From the NCBI GenBank assembly GCA_025055355.1, contig JANWYM010000064.1, positions 6,137 through 12,595 on the forward strand: DNA of 6,459 nucleotides, written 5' to 3'. The DNA comes from Abditibacteriales bacterium (GTDB lineage Bacteria; Armatimonadota; Abditibacteriia; Abditibacteriales; JANWYM01). Shown piece by piece: positions 1-5,409 of the stretch (its first letter is position 1; each line of letters opens with the position of its first letter). The notes beneath the pieces were generated by a model that saw only the letters and a list, made by a program, of their open reading frames with translations, did no database searches and was not told the DNA's origin. A program made the position numbers and the translations under genes.

Positions 1-1
1 C

Positions 2-2098
2 CTTGACCTGAGCCTCTTCTCATCGCTGCTGATGATCACGTCCGCACTGCTGGTTCTCTACGGTGCGCGGTTCCTCCTCGATCCTCAACTGCGGTGGCAG
101 CGCAGCGCGCTTTTCTTACCTCTGCTTCTTCTGCTGGCGGCGTGCGCGTTTTCCCTGCTGGATACGGTTTTTTGGCGGGCAAGCCTGCACGAGTTTCTGC
201 GGCTACTGACGGTAGCCAGTCTGTTCTTCCTGACCGTCCAACTTTGCTCGAACGTTCATCGCATCGTGACGTTGATGGGCGCTATCGTCGTAGGCGGCAC
301 GTGGGCAGCCGTCGTCGGCATTTACCAGCAAAAAGCCAGTCCAGACCTCGCGTGGCGTCCGTTTTCGTTCTTCGTCAGTCAGAACCTCTTTGCGGGCTAT
401 CTGATGCTCGCGCTGCCGCTCACGGTAGGCATCGTTGTTTACCTGCGTAGTGGGCTTCGGAGGGCTCTGCGCGACTCGCCGCGCCTGCCTGTTGTGCTGG
501 CGGTGGGCGAAGCGTTCCCCGTGATGGCTGCCTTGCTCATGCTCTACGCGCTGGGGCTGTCTGGGTCGCGCGGCGGCTGGTTGGCGTTTTTCGCTGCGGT
601 CATCGTGGGCTTTGTGGGTTTGCTGCGCTCCATGCCCCATCTCCCTCTGAGGCTGCGTCGTGCCCTGCCCATTGGTGTTGTTGTCGTGCTCATCGCTATC
701 GCCGTCCTCTCCGTTCCCCTGCGCGTGCGGTTGGTGGGCCTGACGCAGGGGGAGCAGTTGAATTCCATCATGTTCCGCTGGTTTACGTGGAAGGGCACGG
801 CGAAGATGGCGGCAGCGTATCCGTTCAACGGCACGGGCATCGGAACGTTTGAATACATCTGCCCGCAGTTCACCGAGACGGGTTTCACGCGCGCCGCCCA
901 TCAGACCTATCTTCAGTTCGCGGCTGAAACAGGCGTCGTCGGCGGTGCGGCGTTCCTGTGGTTGATGGTGTCCGTGACCGTGCTGACGTGGAAAGGCTTG
1001 CGCGGCGCGACCGCCGAAAGCCGCCCGCTGCTCCTCGCCCTTCTCGTTGCCATCGTTGGGTTTGCTCTCCACAACCTCGTGGATTACAGTTGGAACGTCA
1101 CGCCCATCACGCTGACTTTTCTGGCGTGCGCCGCCATCGCAAATGTCCAATGTCCGATGACCGGTGTTCGATGGGAATTGGGGAATTGGGGAATTGGGAA
1201 ATTGGGGAATTGGTCGCTGGTCGCTGGTCGCTGGTCACTGTCCGTTCGGCGTCGCGTGGGGTTTGGGGTGCTGGTGGCGGTTTGTTTGCTCTTGAACGCT
1301 ACGATGCAGCGTCAGGTCGCGGCGGAAAGAGCGCGGGTGGAGTCGGAGGTGCGGCTGTCCGCTCGCAACTTGCGCGCGGCGGTGGAAGAAGCACGGCAGG
1401 CGGTCTCCCTTGACCCCTCTGCCGTCGAGAACCATCTGCAACTTGCCTACTGTTACGCGGCGGCATACCTCGCCACGCGGGACGCGGCGGTGCGGCGCAA
1501 AGCGGTGGCGGCATTTGAACGCGCCATCGCGCTCGCGCCGACGGATGTGCGCCCTTATAAGCGGCTCGCGGACTTCTGGCGTCAGGTGCATGAGCCAGAA
1601 AGAGAGCGCACCGTGCTGACCCGCGCCCTGCGACGGCATCCACGCGACGTCGGCGTGTTGGTGCGGCGCGGGAAGATTGAACTGGATTTCAAGAACCGCA
1701 CCGCTGCACTGGTGGACTTCCTGAAAGTCGCCCATTTAGCCAACGCCCCTTACGGTAAGTATTCCGCCCTCTCAGACTTGGTGGACATCAACTACGCCCG
1801 CGCCTATTTGTATCTGAGCCAGATAGATACGGAGATGACAAGATACGACGACGCCCTGCGCTGGATTGAACAGGGATTAGACCTCACGCAGCGCGCGCTG
1901 GACAAAGAGCGTCAGTTCTGGTCGAAGTTACGCGCAGCGGGCGTTCCCGTTCAGGCGCCCCCGCCGTCGGACATCCGCCAGTTGCGGGGCGAGTTGTGGG
2001 AGCAGAAGGCGAAAGTTTACGCGCAACGGGGCGAGAAGGAGCAAGCCGCCGAAGCCACCAAGCAGGCGCAGCAGGAGCGAGCGGAAGAGGATGCGTGA
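2..2098 (+). CDS. O-antigen ligase/polymerase-like (Wzy_C) membrane protein with C-terminal TPR region, 5' partial
   Basis: The reading frame is open from base 2, so the N-terminus probably lies outside the window; residues below count from the ATG at 32. About ten hydrophobic helices are visible. The Wzy_C signature is present: QNLFAGYLMLALP, then SGSRGGW (177-183), a large extracytoplasmic loop (about 245-289), and HQTYLQFAAETG (290-301), which matches the family's H-x-x-Y-L-x-x-x-x-E-x-G motif. A last helix (409-424) precedes a soluble tail (about 430-688) with TPR-like helical pairs, for example around LDP at 460-462 and ALAP further on. Members of this family join or polymerise undecaprenyl-linked glycans on the outer face of the inner membrane, or transfer them to lipid A or protein; the acceptor here cannot be read from sequence. 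Residues about 371-404 are low-complexity and encoded by short tandem repeats. aroQ follows after 20 bp. The family call is firm; the substrate is unknown. Confidence 0.85.
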   Translation, partial: LDLSLFSSLLMITSALLVLYGARFLLDPQLRWQRSALFLPLLLLLAACAFSLLDTVFWRASLHEFLRLLTVASLFFLTVQLCSNVHRIVTLMGAIVVGGTWAAVVGIYQQKASPDLAWRPFSFFVSQNLFAGYLMLALPLTVGIVVYLRSGLRRALRDSPRLPVVLAVGEAFPVMAALLMLYALGLSGSRGGWLAFFAAVIVGFVGLLRSMPHLPLRLRRALPIGVVVVLIAIAVLSVPLRVRLVGLTQGEQLNSIMFRWFTWKGTAKMAAAYPFNGTGIGTFEYICPQFTETGFTRAAHQTYLQFAAETGVVGGAAFLWLMVSVTVLTWKGLRGATAESRPLLLALLVAIVGFALHNLVDYSWNVTPITLTFLACAAIANVQCPMTGVRWELGNWGIGKLGNWSLVAGRWSLSVRRRVGFGVLVAVCLLLNATMQRQVAAERARVESEVRLSARNLRAAVEEARQAVSLDPSAVENHLQLAYCYAAAYLATRDAAVRRKAVAAFERAIALAPTDVRPYKRLADFWRQVHEPERERTVLTRALRRHPRDVGVLVRRGKIELDFKNRTAALVDFLKVAHLANAPYGKYSALSDLVDINYARAYLYLSQIDTEMTRYDDALRWIEQGLDLTQRALDKERQFWSKLRAAGVPVQAPPPSDIRQLRGELWEQKAKVYAQRGEKEQAAEATKQAQQERAEEDA
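1142..1241 (+). repeat. Island of short tandem repeats inside the wzy-like gene
   Basis: Three short arrays lie side by side. AATGTCC occurs twice (1142-1155). A unit of about 8 bp, GGGGAATT with slight variation, occurs five times (about 1173-1211). The 7-bp unit TGGTCGC occurs three times (1211-1231), followed by the variant TGGTCAC (1232-1238). The island stays in frame and encodes residues about 371-404, rich in G, N, W, L and S. It sits between the last ligase-domain helix and the helix before the TPR tail, where such sequence is not part of the known family fold. It looks like repetitive DNA tolerated in a loop. Confidence 0.8.
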
Positions 2099-2104
2099 GG
2101 CGTG

Positions 2105-2113
2105 AAAGGGGAG
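2105..2113 (+). promoter_or_regulatory. Ribosome-binding site that fixes the GTG start of aroQ
   Basis: AAAGGGGAG lies 5 nt before the GTG at 2119, in the 20-bp gap after the wzy-like stop codon. It supports the GTG over upstream starts in the same frame (from 1996), which would overlap the preceding gene and add about 41 residues absent from the family. Confidence 0.75.
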
Positions 2114-2118
2114 AAGCG

Positions 2119-2553
2119 GTGAGGATACTCGTTTTGCATGGACCCAACCTGAACCTGTTGGGCGAGCGCGAAACGTCGGTTTACGGAACGACGACGCTGG
2201 AGGACGTCAATCGTCAGATTGAGTCGTTAGCCCAGGAGTTAGGCGTCGAGGTGCGCATCGTGCAGTCGAACCACGAGGGGGTTTTGGTGGACGCCCTGCA
2301 CGACGCGCGCGCGTGGGCGGATGCGATTGTCATCAACCCCGGCGCGCTCACGCATTACAGCATCGCCTTGCGCGACGCCATCGCCGCTGTGAACAAGCCG
2401 ACGGTGGAGGTTCACCTGTCCAACGTCCACGCCCGCGAGGAGTTCCGGCGGCACTCCGTTATCGCGCCCGTGTGCAAGGGGCAGATTGCGGGGTTTGGCG
2501 TTCAAAGTTACCTGCTCGGCTTGCGGGCGGCGGTGGCGTCAGCGCAGATGTGA
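2119..2553 (+). CDS. aroQ: Type II 3-dehydroquinate dehydratase
   Basis: This 144-aa protein has the usual length of the small dodecameric type II dehydroquinases, which convert 3-dehydroquinate to 3-dehydroshikimate in the cytoplasmic shikimate pathway. The family motifs appear in order: LHGPNLNLLGERE (6-18); the lid arginine R17 and catalytic Y22 in VYG; QSNHEG (49-54); INPGALTHYS (72-81); catalytic H99 in VEVHLSN (96-102); REEFRRHS (106-113); and the C-terminal GFGVQSYLLGL. All key residues are present, so an active enzyme is expected. The start is GTG at 2119, chosen from its Shine-Dalgarno site and because the conserved N-terminal strand begins exactly there. It lies 20 bp after the wzy-like gene and probably shares its transcript. 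Its stop is only 5 bp from the stop of the convergent secreted-protein gene. Confidence 0.96.
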   Translation: MRILVLHGPNLNLLGERETSVYGTTTLEDVNRQIESLAQELGVEVRIVQSNHEGVLVDALHDARAWADAIVINPGALTHYSIALRDAIAAVNKPTVEVHLSNVHAREEFRRHSVIAPVCKGQIAGFGVQSYLLGLRAAVASAQM

Positions 2554-2558
2554 GGAGC

Positions 2559-3542
2559 TCACGGCGTCAATTTGAACGAGTCCAGAAACTTATCCACGTC
2601 TTTGGACGTTTCTTTGCCTTTGGGCATAACTGCCATCACCTGATACAGCCGATTCTTCACGAGATACATGCGGGACTTGATGGTGCTGGCTGGGTCGTCT
2701 GGCGTGTCTATGACAATCTCCCTGCCCAGCCAGCCGCTGAGGGAAATGTTCTTCTCGCTGCGCAATGTGCCCTTGACGTTTTTCACCGCTCCGTCACGCG
2801 CGCCGTCCAGCATTTTCGTCTTATCCGCGTTGACAATGAGGTCTTCAGGATAGTCGCTATATATGATAAGGTAAGCGACATCGTTGCTGACCTCGTAGGT
2901 AAACAGGAACATATCAATTTTCCCGGCGGCGGTGTCAATGGCTTGCTTGTCCTCTTTCGGCGCGCCGGGCAGTCGCACGGAAAAACGTCCGGCTGGCGAG
3001 CGGAACTCTTTCCAACTGTCCGTCTCGACGGTGAGCAGTTTGAACGAGTCCAGAAATTTGGTGGCATCGGGAGAGGACTCCAGGTTTTTAGGCGCGGCGA
3101 CGAGCGTCTGATAGAGCCGCTGCTTCACCAGATACGCCCGCACCTTGAAGACGAGGTCATTGGGCGCATCAACAATCACCTCGCGACCGGGATTGCTCTT
3201 GAGCGTGATATACTTCTCGCTCCGCACCTTGCCCTTGACGCCCTTGGCAAACCCGTCGCGCCAGTCGTCCAGCACTTTGCTGGAGGGGGAGTTTTTGAGG
3301 GTGTCGGAGGGATAATCGTTGTAACTCACCAGGTAGACGACGTCCTTCACTTCCAGCAAAAATGTGAACAGGTCAACCTTCCCAACCGCCGTGTCTAAAA
3401 CCTGCTTGTCTTCCTTCGGCGTGCCGGGCATCTCGACAGAAAAACCCCCGGCGGGCGCGCGGAACTCCTTCCACGCTCCTTGGGCGAACCCATATTGACC
3501 CACTCCCATCACAACGGCAATCACTGACAATACAACTCGCAT
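2559..3542 (-). CDS. Secreted protein with two tandem copies of a PsbP-like domain, function unknown
   Basis: The 327-aa product begins with a signal peptide: short basic start (MR), a hydrophobic core to about G15, and a likely cleavage after GFA (residue 20). The rest is two copies of one domain, residues about 24-170 and 177-327. Each starts WKEFR-PAG-FSV--PG-PKEDKQ--DTA-GK and ends KFLDSFKL, with a middle RSEK and GRE-(V/I)(V/I)D. The opening W-x-x-F...FSV-x-x-PG-x-P resembles small exported proteins with a PsbP/Mog1-like fold; that assignment is inferred from pattern only, and no enzyme residues are recognisable. The frame stays open further upstream to 3752, but that part overlaps the nucleotidyltransferase gene and precedes the signal peptide. 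The start is ATG 3542; a TTG at 3548 (adding two residues) has better spacing, 9 versus 15 nt, from the AAAGGAG at 3558-3564. Confidence 0.85.
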   Translation of the reverse strand: MRVVLSVIAVVMGVGQYGFAQGAWKEFRAPAGGFSVEMPGTPKEDKQVLDTAVGKVDLFTFLLEVKDVVYLVSYNDYPSDTLKNSPSSKVLDDWRDGFAKGVKGKVRSEKYITLKSNPGREVIVDAPNDLVFKVRAYLVKQRLYQTLVAAPKNLESSPDATKFLDSFKLLTVETDSWKEFRSPAGRFSVRLPGAPKEDKQAIDTAAGKIDMFLFTYEVSNDVAYLIIYSDYPEDLIVNADKTKMLDGARDGAVKNVKGTLRSEKNISLSGWLGREIVIDTPDDPASTIKSRMYLVKNRLYQVMAVMPKGKETSKDVDKFLDSFKLTP

Positions 3543-3557
3543 TCTCAAAACTCTTCG

Positions 3558-3564
3558 CTCCTTT
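3558..3564 (-). promoter_or_regulatory. Ribosome-binding site of the duplicated-domain secreted protein
   Basis: The minus strand reads AAAGGAG here. The distance is 15 nt to ATG 3542 but 9 nt to the in-frame TTG at 3548, so the TTG may be the start actually used. The site also shows that translation starts near the signal peptide, not at the far upstream end of the open frame. Confidence 0.6.
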
Positions 3565-3572
3565 CGTTGTCG

Positions 3573-3589
3573 CGCCAGCGGGGCTGGCG
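3573..3589 (-). repeat. Short GC-rich hairpin between nucleotidyltransferase and secreted-protein genes
   Basis: CGCCAGC (3573-3579) and GCTGGCG (3583-3589) form a perfect 7-bp stem with a 3-nt loop. It lies in the 85-bp gap (3543-3627) after the nucleotidyltransferase stop. No T-run follows on the minus strand, so it is not a standard intrinsic terminator; it could attenuate read-through or protect the upstream mRNA. Apart from the Shine-Dalgarno site, nothing else is recognisable in this gap and no convincing promoter is visible. Confidence 0.5.
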
Positions 3590-3627
3590 TTGTTATGGCT
3601 GTCTTACCACATGGCGGTGTCCAGCGA

Positions 3628-4194
3628 CTACACAATCTCTGCTTCTTCCTGGAGCCTTTGCCATATATTCTCAACGCCGAGTTCTTTCGCCCAGTGATGG
3701 AGGTAGTCCATATCCAATCTCCCGTATTGCACTTCATACACGCGCAGCGCATCCGTGAATTGCTTTTCGCTACCGCCTGACAACTTCGCCCACCTCAGTT
3801 TCGCTAAGATGGTATCCTCTGGGCTGGACACCCACAGTCTGAACCCCATCACTTCCTCAACATACCTCCGCGCAAAACGCGATTGATCAAAGGCGTCGCC
3901 GGTGAGAATCCAGAAGTCTACTTTTGCGCCTTCGTTCAAGTCAATGAGGTTGAACATCCCCTGCCGACTCAGCGCGTCGAGGATGCTGTCCTCGGTTAAG
4001 TAGAAATCGGGCGGGGGGAAGGCGTCAAGCAGTTTCTTGACAGCGGACCTTTCAATCGTAACGACCAAATCTATATCGTGCGTCGAACGCGGTTCTCCTT
4101 GCAAACTGGACGCCGTCGAGCCTGTGACCATATACTCGATGCTCGCGTCCTCGAGGGCTTGAATTACCCGTTTCAGTAGTTCCTGTTGTGACAT
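3628..4194 (-). CDS. MNT/AbiEii-like nucleotidyltransferase domain protein
   Basis: This 188-aa protein has the polymerase-beta nucleotidyltransferase signature: V-T-G25-S26 after a short helix, then D40-I-D42 (THDIDLVV), and a plausible third carboxylate D93 in KVDFWIL. This is the arrangement of small stand-alone nucleotidyltransferases of the AbiEii/DUF6036-like type. Further on, SPEDTILAKLRWAK and a helical C-terminus with TDALRVYEVQYGRLDMDYLHHWAKELG are typical of that group. Proteins of this fold transfer a nucleotide to RNA, protein or small molecules, and several are toxins or antitoxins; the target here cannot be predicted. The start codon lies 22 bp inside the preceding 71-aa gene and has only a weak GGAA before it, so translation is probably coupled to that gene. 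All catalytic residues appear intact. Confidence 0.85.
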   Translation of the reverse strand: MSQQELLKRVIQALEDASIEYMVTGSTASSLQGEPRSTHDIDLVVTIERSAVKKLLDAFPPPDFYLTEDSILDALSRQGMFNLIDLNEGAKVDFWILTGDAFDQSRFARRYVEEVMGFRLWVSSPEDTILAKLRWAKLSGGSEKQFTDALRVYEVQYGRLDMDYLHHWAKELGVENIWQRLQEEAEIV

Positions 4195-4388
4195 TTTTCC
4201 AGACGCCTCAGCAGGAGTTTCTTGAACTCCTCTGCCGTCAAATCGGGGAACCGCTTCCGCAAGCCATGCATGAAAAGTTGCTGAGCGAACGCCGACAGTT
4301 CAAAGGATTGACGGAGCCTCTGCTCAGGCGTCATCCTCCGGAGCGTCTCGATGTATTGCCGGTGATTGGGGCGCGGTTTGGGGTCCAT
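4173..4388 (-). CDS. Small helical protein of unknown function, partner of the nucleotidyltransferase
   Basis: The 71-aa product is charged and almost entirely helical by composition. It has a proline-rich basic start (DPKPRPNHRQY), then MTPEQRLRQSFELSAFAQQLFMHG (19-42), FPDLTAEEFKKLLLRRLEKC (47-66) and the ending HNRNY. The pattern TPEQRLRxxFELSxFAxxLF...RxPDLxxEE...RLxKCHN recalls, from memory, short uncharacterised proteins found just upstream of nucleotidyltransferase genes in many bacteria. No DNA-binding motif or membrane segment is seen. The ATG at 4388 is preferred to the GTG at 4403 because AGGGAGG lies 5 nt upstream. It follows the aldolase stop by 11 bp and overlaps the nucleotidyltransferase by 22 bp. 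An antitoxin-like or partner-subunit role is inferred from layout only. Confidence 0.75.
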   Translation of the reverse strand: MDPKPRPNHRQYIETLRRMTPEQRLRQSFELSAFAQQLFMHGLRKRFPDLTAEEFKKLLLRRLEKCHNRNY

Positions 4389-4393
4389 CGCTG

Positions 4394-4400
4394 CCTCCCT
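4394..4400 (-). promoter_or_regulatory. Ribosome-binding site of the 71-aa gene, touching the aldolase stop
   Basis: The minus strand reads AGGGAGG, 5 nt before ATG 4388. It abuts and shares a base with the aldolase TGA (4400-4402), which implies translation of the small gene is coupled to the aldolase. It decides the start at 4388 over the GTG at 4403. Confidence 0.75.
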
Positions 4401-5272
4401 CACCAGGGCATCGTGCGTTTCGTATACTGCCGCCCGATGTTGGCGGCTTCCGCGCCCCCGCCGGAACAGATCATCACGCCCTCATCAATCATCTGCGTCA
4501 CGTTGTCGGGGCGCACGCTGTTGAGGAAGTAAACCCCCGCCGCTTGGCACGCGGACATCACCCGCAGCCGCGCCGCCTGCATTTCGGGCGGATAGGGCGG
4601 GTCGTGCTGGTCAGGATAGCCGAACGACATCCCCATGTCCCCCGGTCCCCACTCCGCGAACGCAATCCCCGGCACCTTGAGGCTGGCTTCCGCGTTAGCC
4701 AGCGCGCGGCGGTTCTCGATCTTCAAGCCGAGCATGATTTCACCTTCGGGGTTCAAGGGCCACACGTCGGCGCGACGCAGATACTCCTGCACCGACACGC
4801 CCCAAATTGCCGCCGCTTCCGCCTGCCCGCCGCTGCCGCGCCGCCCGACGCCCAACCCCTCCCCGACGCCAAGGGTCTGAAACGGATACCGCGCCGCTTC
4901 GACGAACGCCCGCACCGCCTCCGGCGTCTCCGCGTGGCAGAGCAAAATCCCATGCACACCCCGCGCGAGGACTTGTTTGACCATCCAAGCGTTAGCGCGC
5001 ATCACCGCCTCGTCGGTGCCATCCGTCGGCAGGGTGACGACGACCGCCGGCGTGCGATGACCGCTGCGCGTCGGCCCGCCGTCCACCAGCCCGCGCATGA
5101 ACGCCTGCAACCCCCGCAGGTCAAACAGGCTATGCTCCATCTCCACCAGCAGATAGTCCGCCCACGTCTGCGCGGCGTGTTTTCCGCCCTCGTAACTCAA
5201 CTCCCCCGCACCCGTGTAGTAAATCGGCTGCCCCTGTTCTAACAGTTCAATCGCTCGGTTGATACGTGGCAT
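4400..5272 (-). CDS. HpcH/HpaI aldolase/citrate lyase family protein, divergent
   Basis: This 290-aa TIM-barrel protein belongs to the class II pyruvate-aldolase-like HpcH/HpaI family, cytoplasmic metal-dependent enzymes that make or break C-C bonds of 2-keto acids. From memory of E. coli HpaI: EMEH (44-47) matches the catalytic E-H pair; E186 in LKIEN matches the metal ligand in QIET; D212 in WGPGDMGMSFG matches the ligand in GPADLSADMG. The 26-residue distance between the two ligands is the same. Differences: the substrate-arginine motif VVRP reads VVTLP here, LLVP reads LLCH, and the segment after RYP is about 11 residues longer and glycine-rich. Metal binding is therefore likely but the substrate is not that of HpaI. 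The start is ATG 5272 with AAGGAGG 5 nt upstream. It heads a tight operon with the 71-aa gene and the nucleotidyltransferase. Confidence 0.88.
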   Translation of the reverse strand: MPRINRAIELLEQGQPIYYTGAGELSYEGGKHAAQTWADYLLVEMEHSLFDLRGLQAFMRGLVDGGPTRSGHRTPAVVVTLPTDGTDEAVMRANAWMVKQVLARGVHGILLCHAETPEAVRAFVEAARYPFQTLGVGEGLGVGRRGSGGQAEAAAIWGVSVQEYLRRADVWPLNPEGEIMLGLKIENRRALANAEASLKVPGIAFAEWGPGDMGMSFGYPDQHDPPYPPEMQAARLRVMSACQAAGVYFLNSVRPDNVTQMIDEGVMICSGGGAEAANIGRQYTKRTMPW

Positions 5273-5277
5273 GAAGT

Positions 5278-5284
5278 CCTCCTT
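5278..5284 (-). promoter_or_regulatory. Strong ribosome-binding site of the aldolase gene, possibly sequestered
   Basis: The minus strand reads AAGGAGG, a near-perfect Shine-Dalgarno, 5 nt before ATG 5272. GGAGG (5278-5282) can pair with CCTCC read on the minus strand at 5289-5293, with a 6-nt loop. That pairing competes with the outer stem of the palindromic element just upstream. Confidence 0.7.
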
Positions 5285-5286
5285 TT

Positions 5287-5360
5287 CGGGAGGGTGAGGC
5301 TCCCACCGAGGCAGGCACTGCCGATGGAACTGTGGGCTCCGCCGGAGCGTCGCCCTCCCG
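5287..5360. repeat. Palindromic multi-hairpin element in the DUF58-aldolase gap
   Basis: A 74-bp element is bounded by a perfect 8-bp inverted repeat, CGGGAGGG (5287-5294) and CCCTCCCG (5353-5360). Inside are CCCAC (5302-5306) paired with GTGGG (5332-5336), a nested hairpin GGCAG-GCA-CTGCC (5310-5322), and a hairpin GCTCC-GCC-GGAGC (5336-5348) that shares base 5336 with the previous stem. It could be a dispersed REP/MITE-like element or a structured mRNA leader. No other copy is visible in the window. The remainder of the gap, 5361-5409, holds nothing I recognise, and no convincing -35/-10 pair was found. Confidence 0.6.
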
Positions 5361-5409
5361 CAGCGTCAGGTTGCTCAAACAGTAGCCAGCAAGGTCAATG
5401 GCCTCTCTC

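Noticed and set aside
203..1150. Long open frame (315 aa) on the minus strand
   Set aside because: It is antisense to the clear Wzy_C-coding region. Its product is rich in R, H, Q and D, typical of a shadow frame in GC-rich DNA, and shows no motif.
2313..3398. Long open frame (361 aa) on the plus strand across aroQ and the secreted-protein gene
   Set aside because: It overlaps two well-supported genes in other frames and has no recognisable domain. Its internal similarity only mirrors the duplication on the opposite strand.
3543..3752. N-terminal extension of the duplicated-domain protein
   Set aside because: The open frame continues upstream but overlaps the end of the nucleotidyltransferase gene. 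A signal peptide starts at the internal ATG, so the extension is not expected to be translated.
4825..4880. Glycine-rich stretch in the aldolase (GVGEGLGVGRRG) as a repeat insertion
   Set aside because: The segment is longer than in HpaI, but a glycine-rich loop here may be normal for this subfamily. The DNA shows no clear multi-copy unit, so it cannot be separated from ordinary loop variation.
4544..5242. Plus-strand open frame of 232 aa opposite the aldolase
   Set aside because: It is antisense to conserved aldolase motifs, with R/H/P-rich shadow composition and no family match that I recognise.
5361..5409. Possible promoter on the minus strand with TTGACC as -35
   Set aside because: No -10-like hexamer lies 16-18 bp downstream; the nearest candidate, TACTGT, is only 8 bp away.
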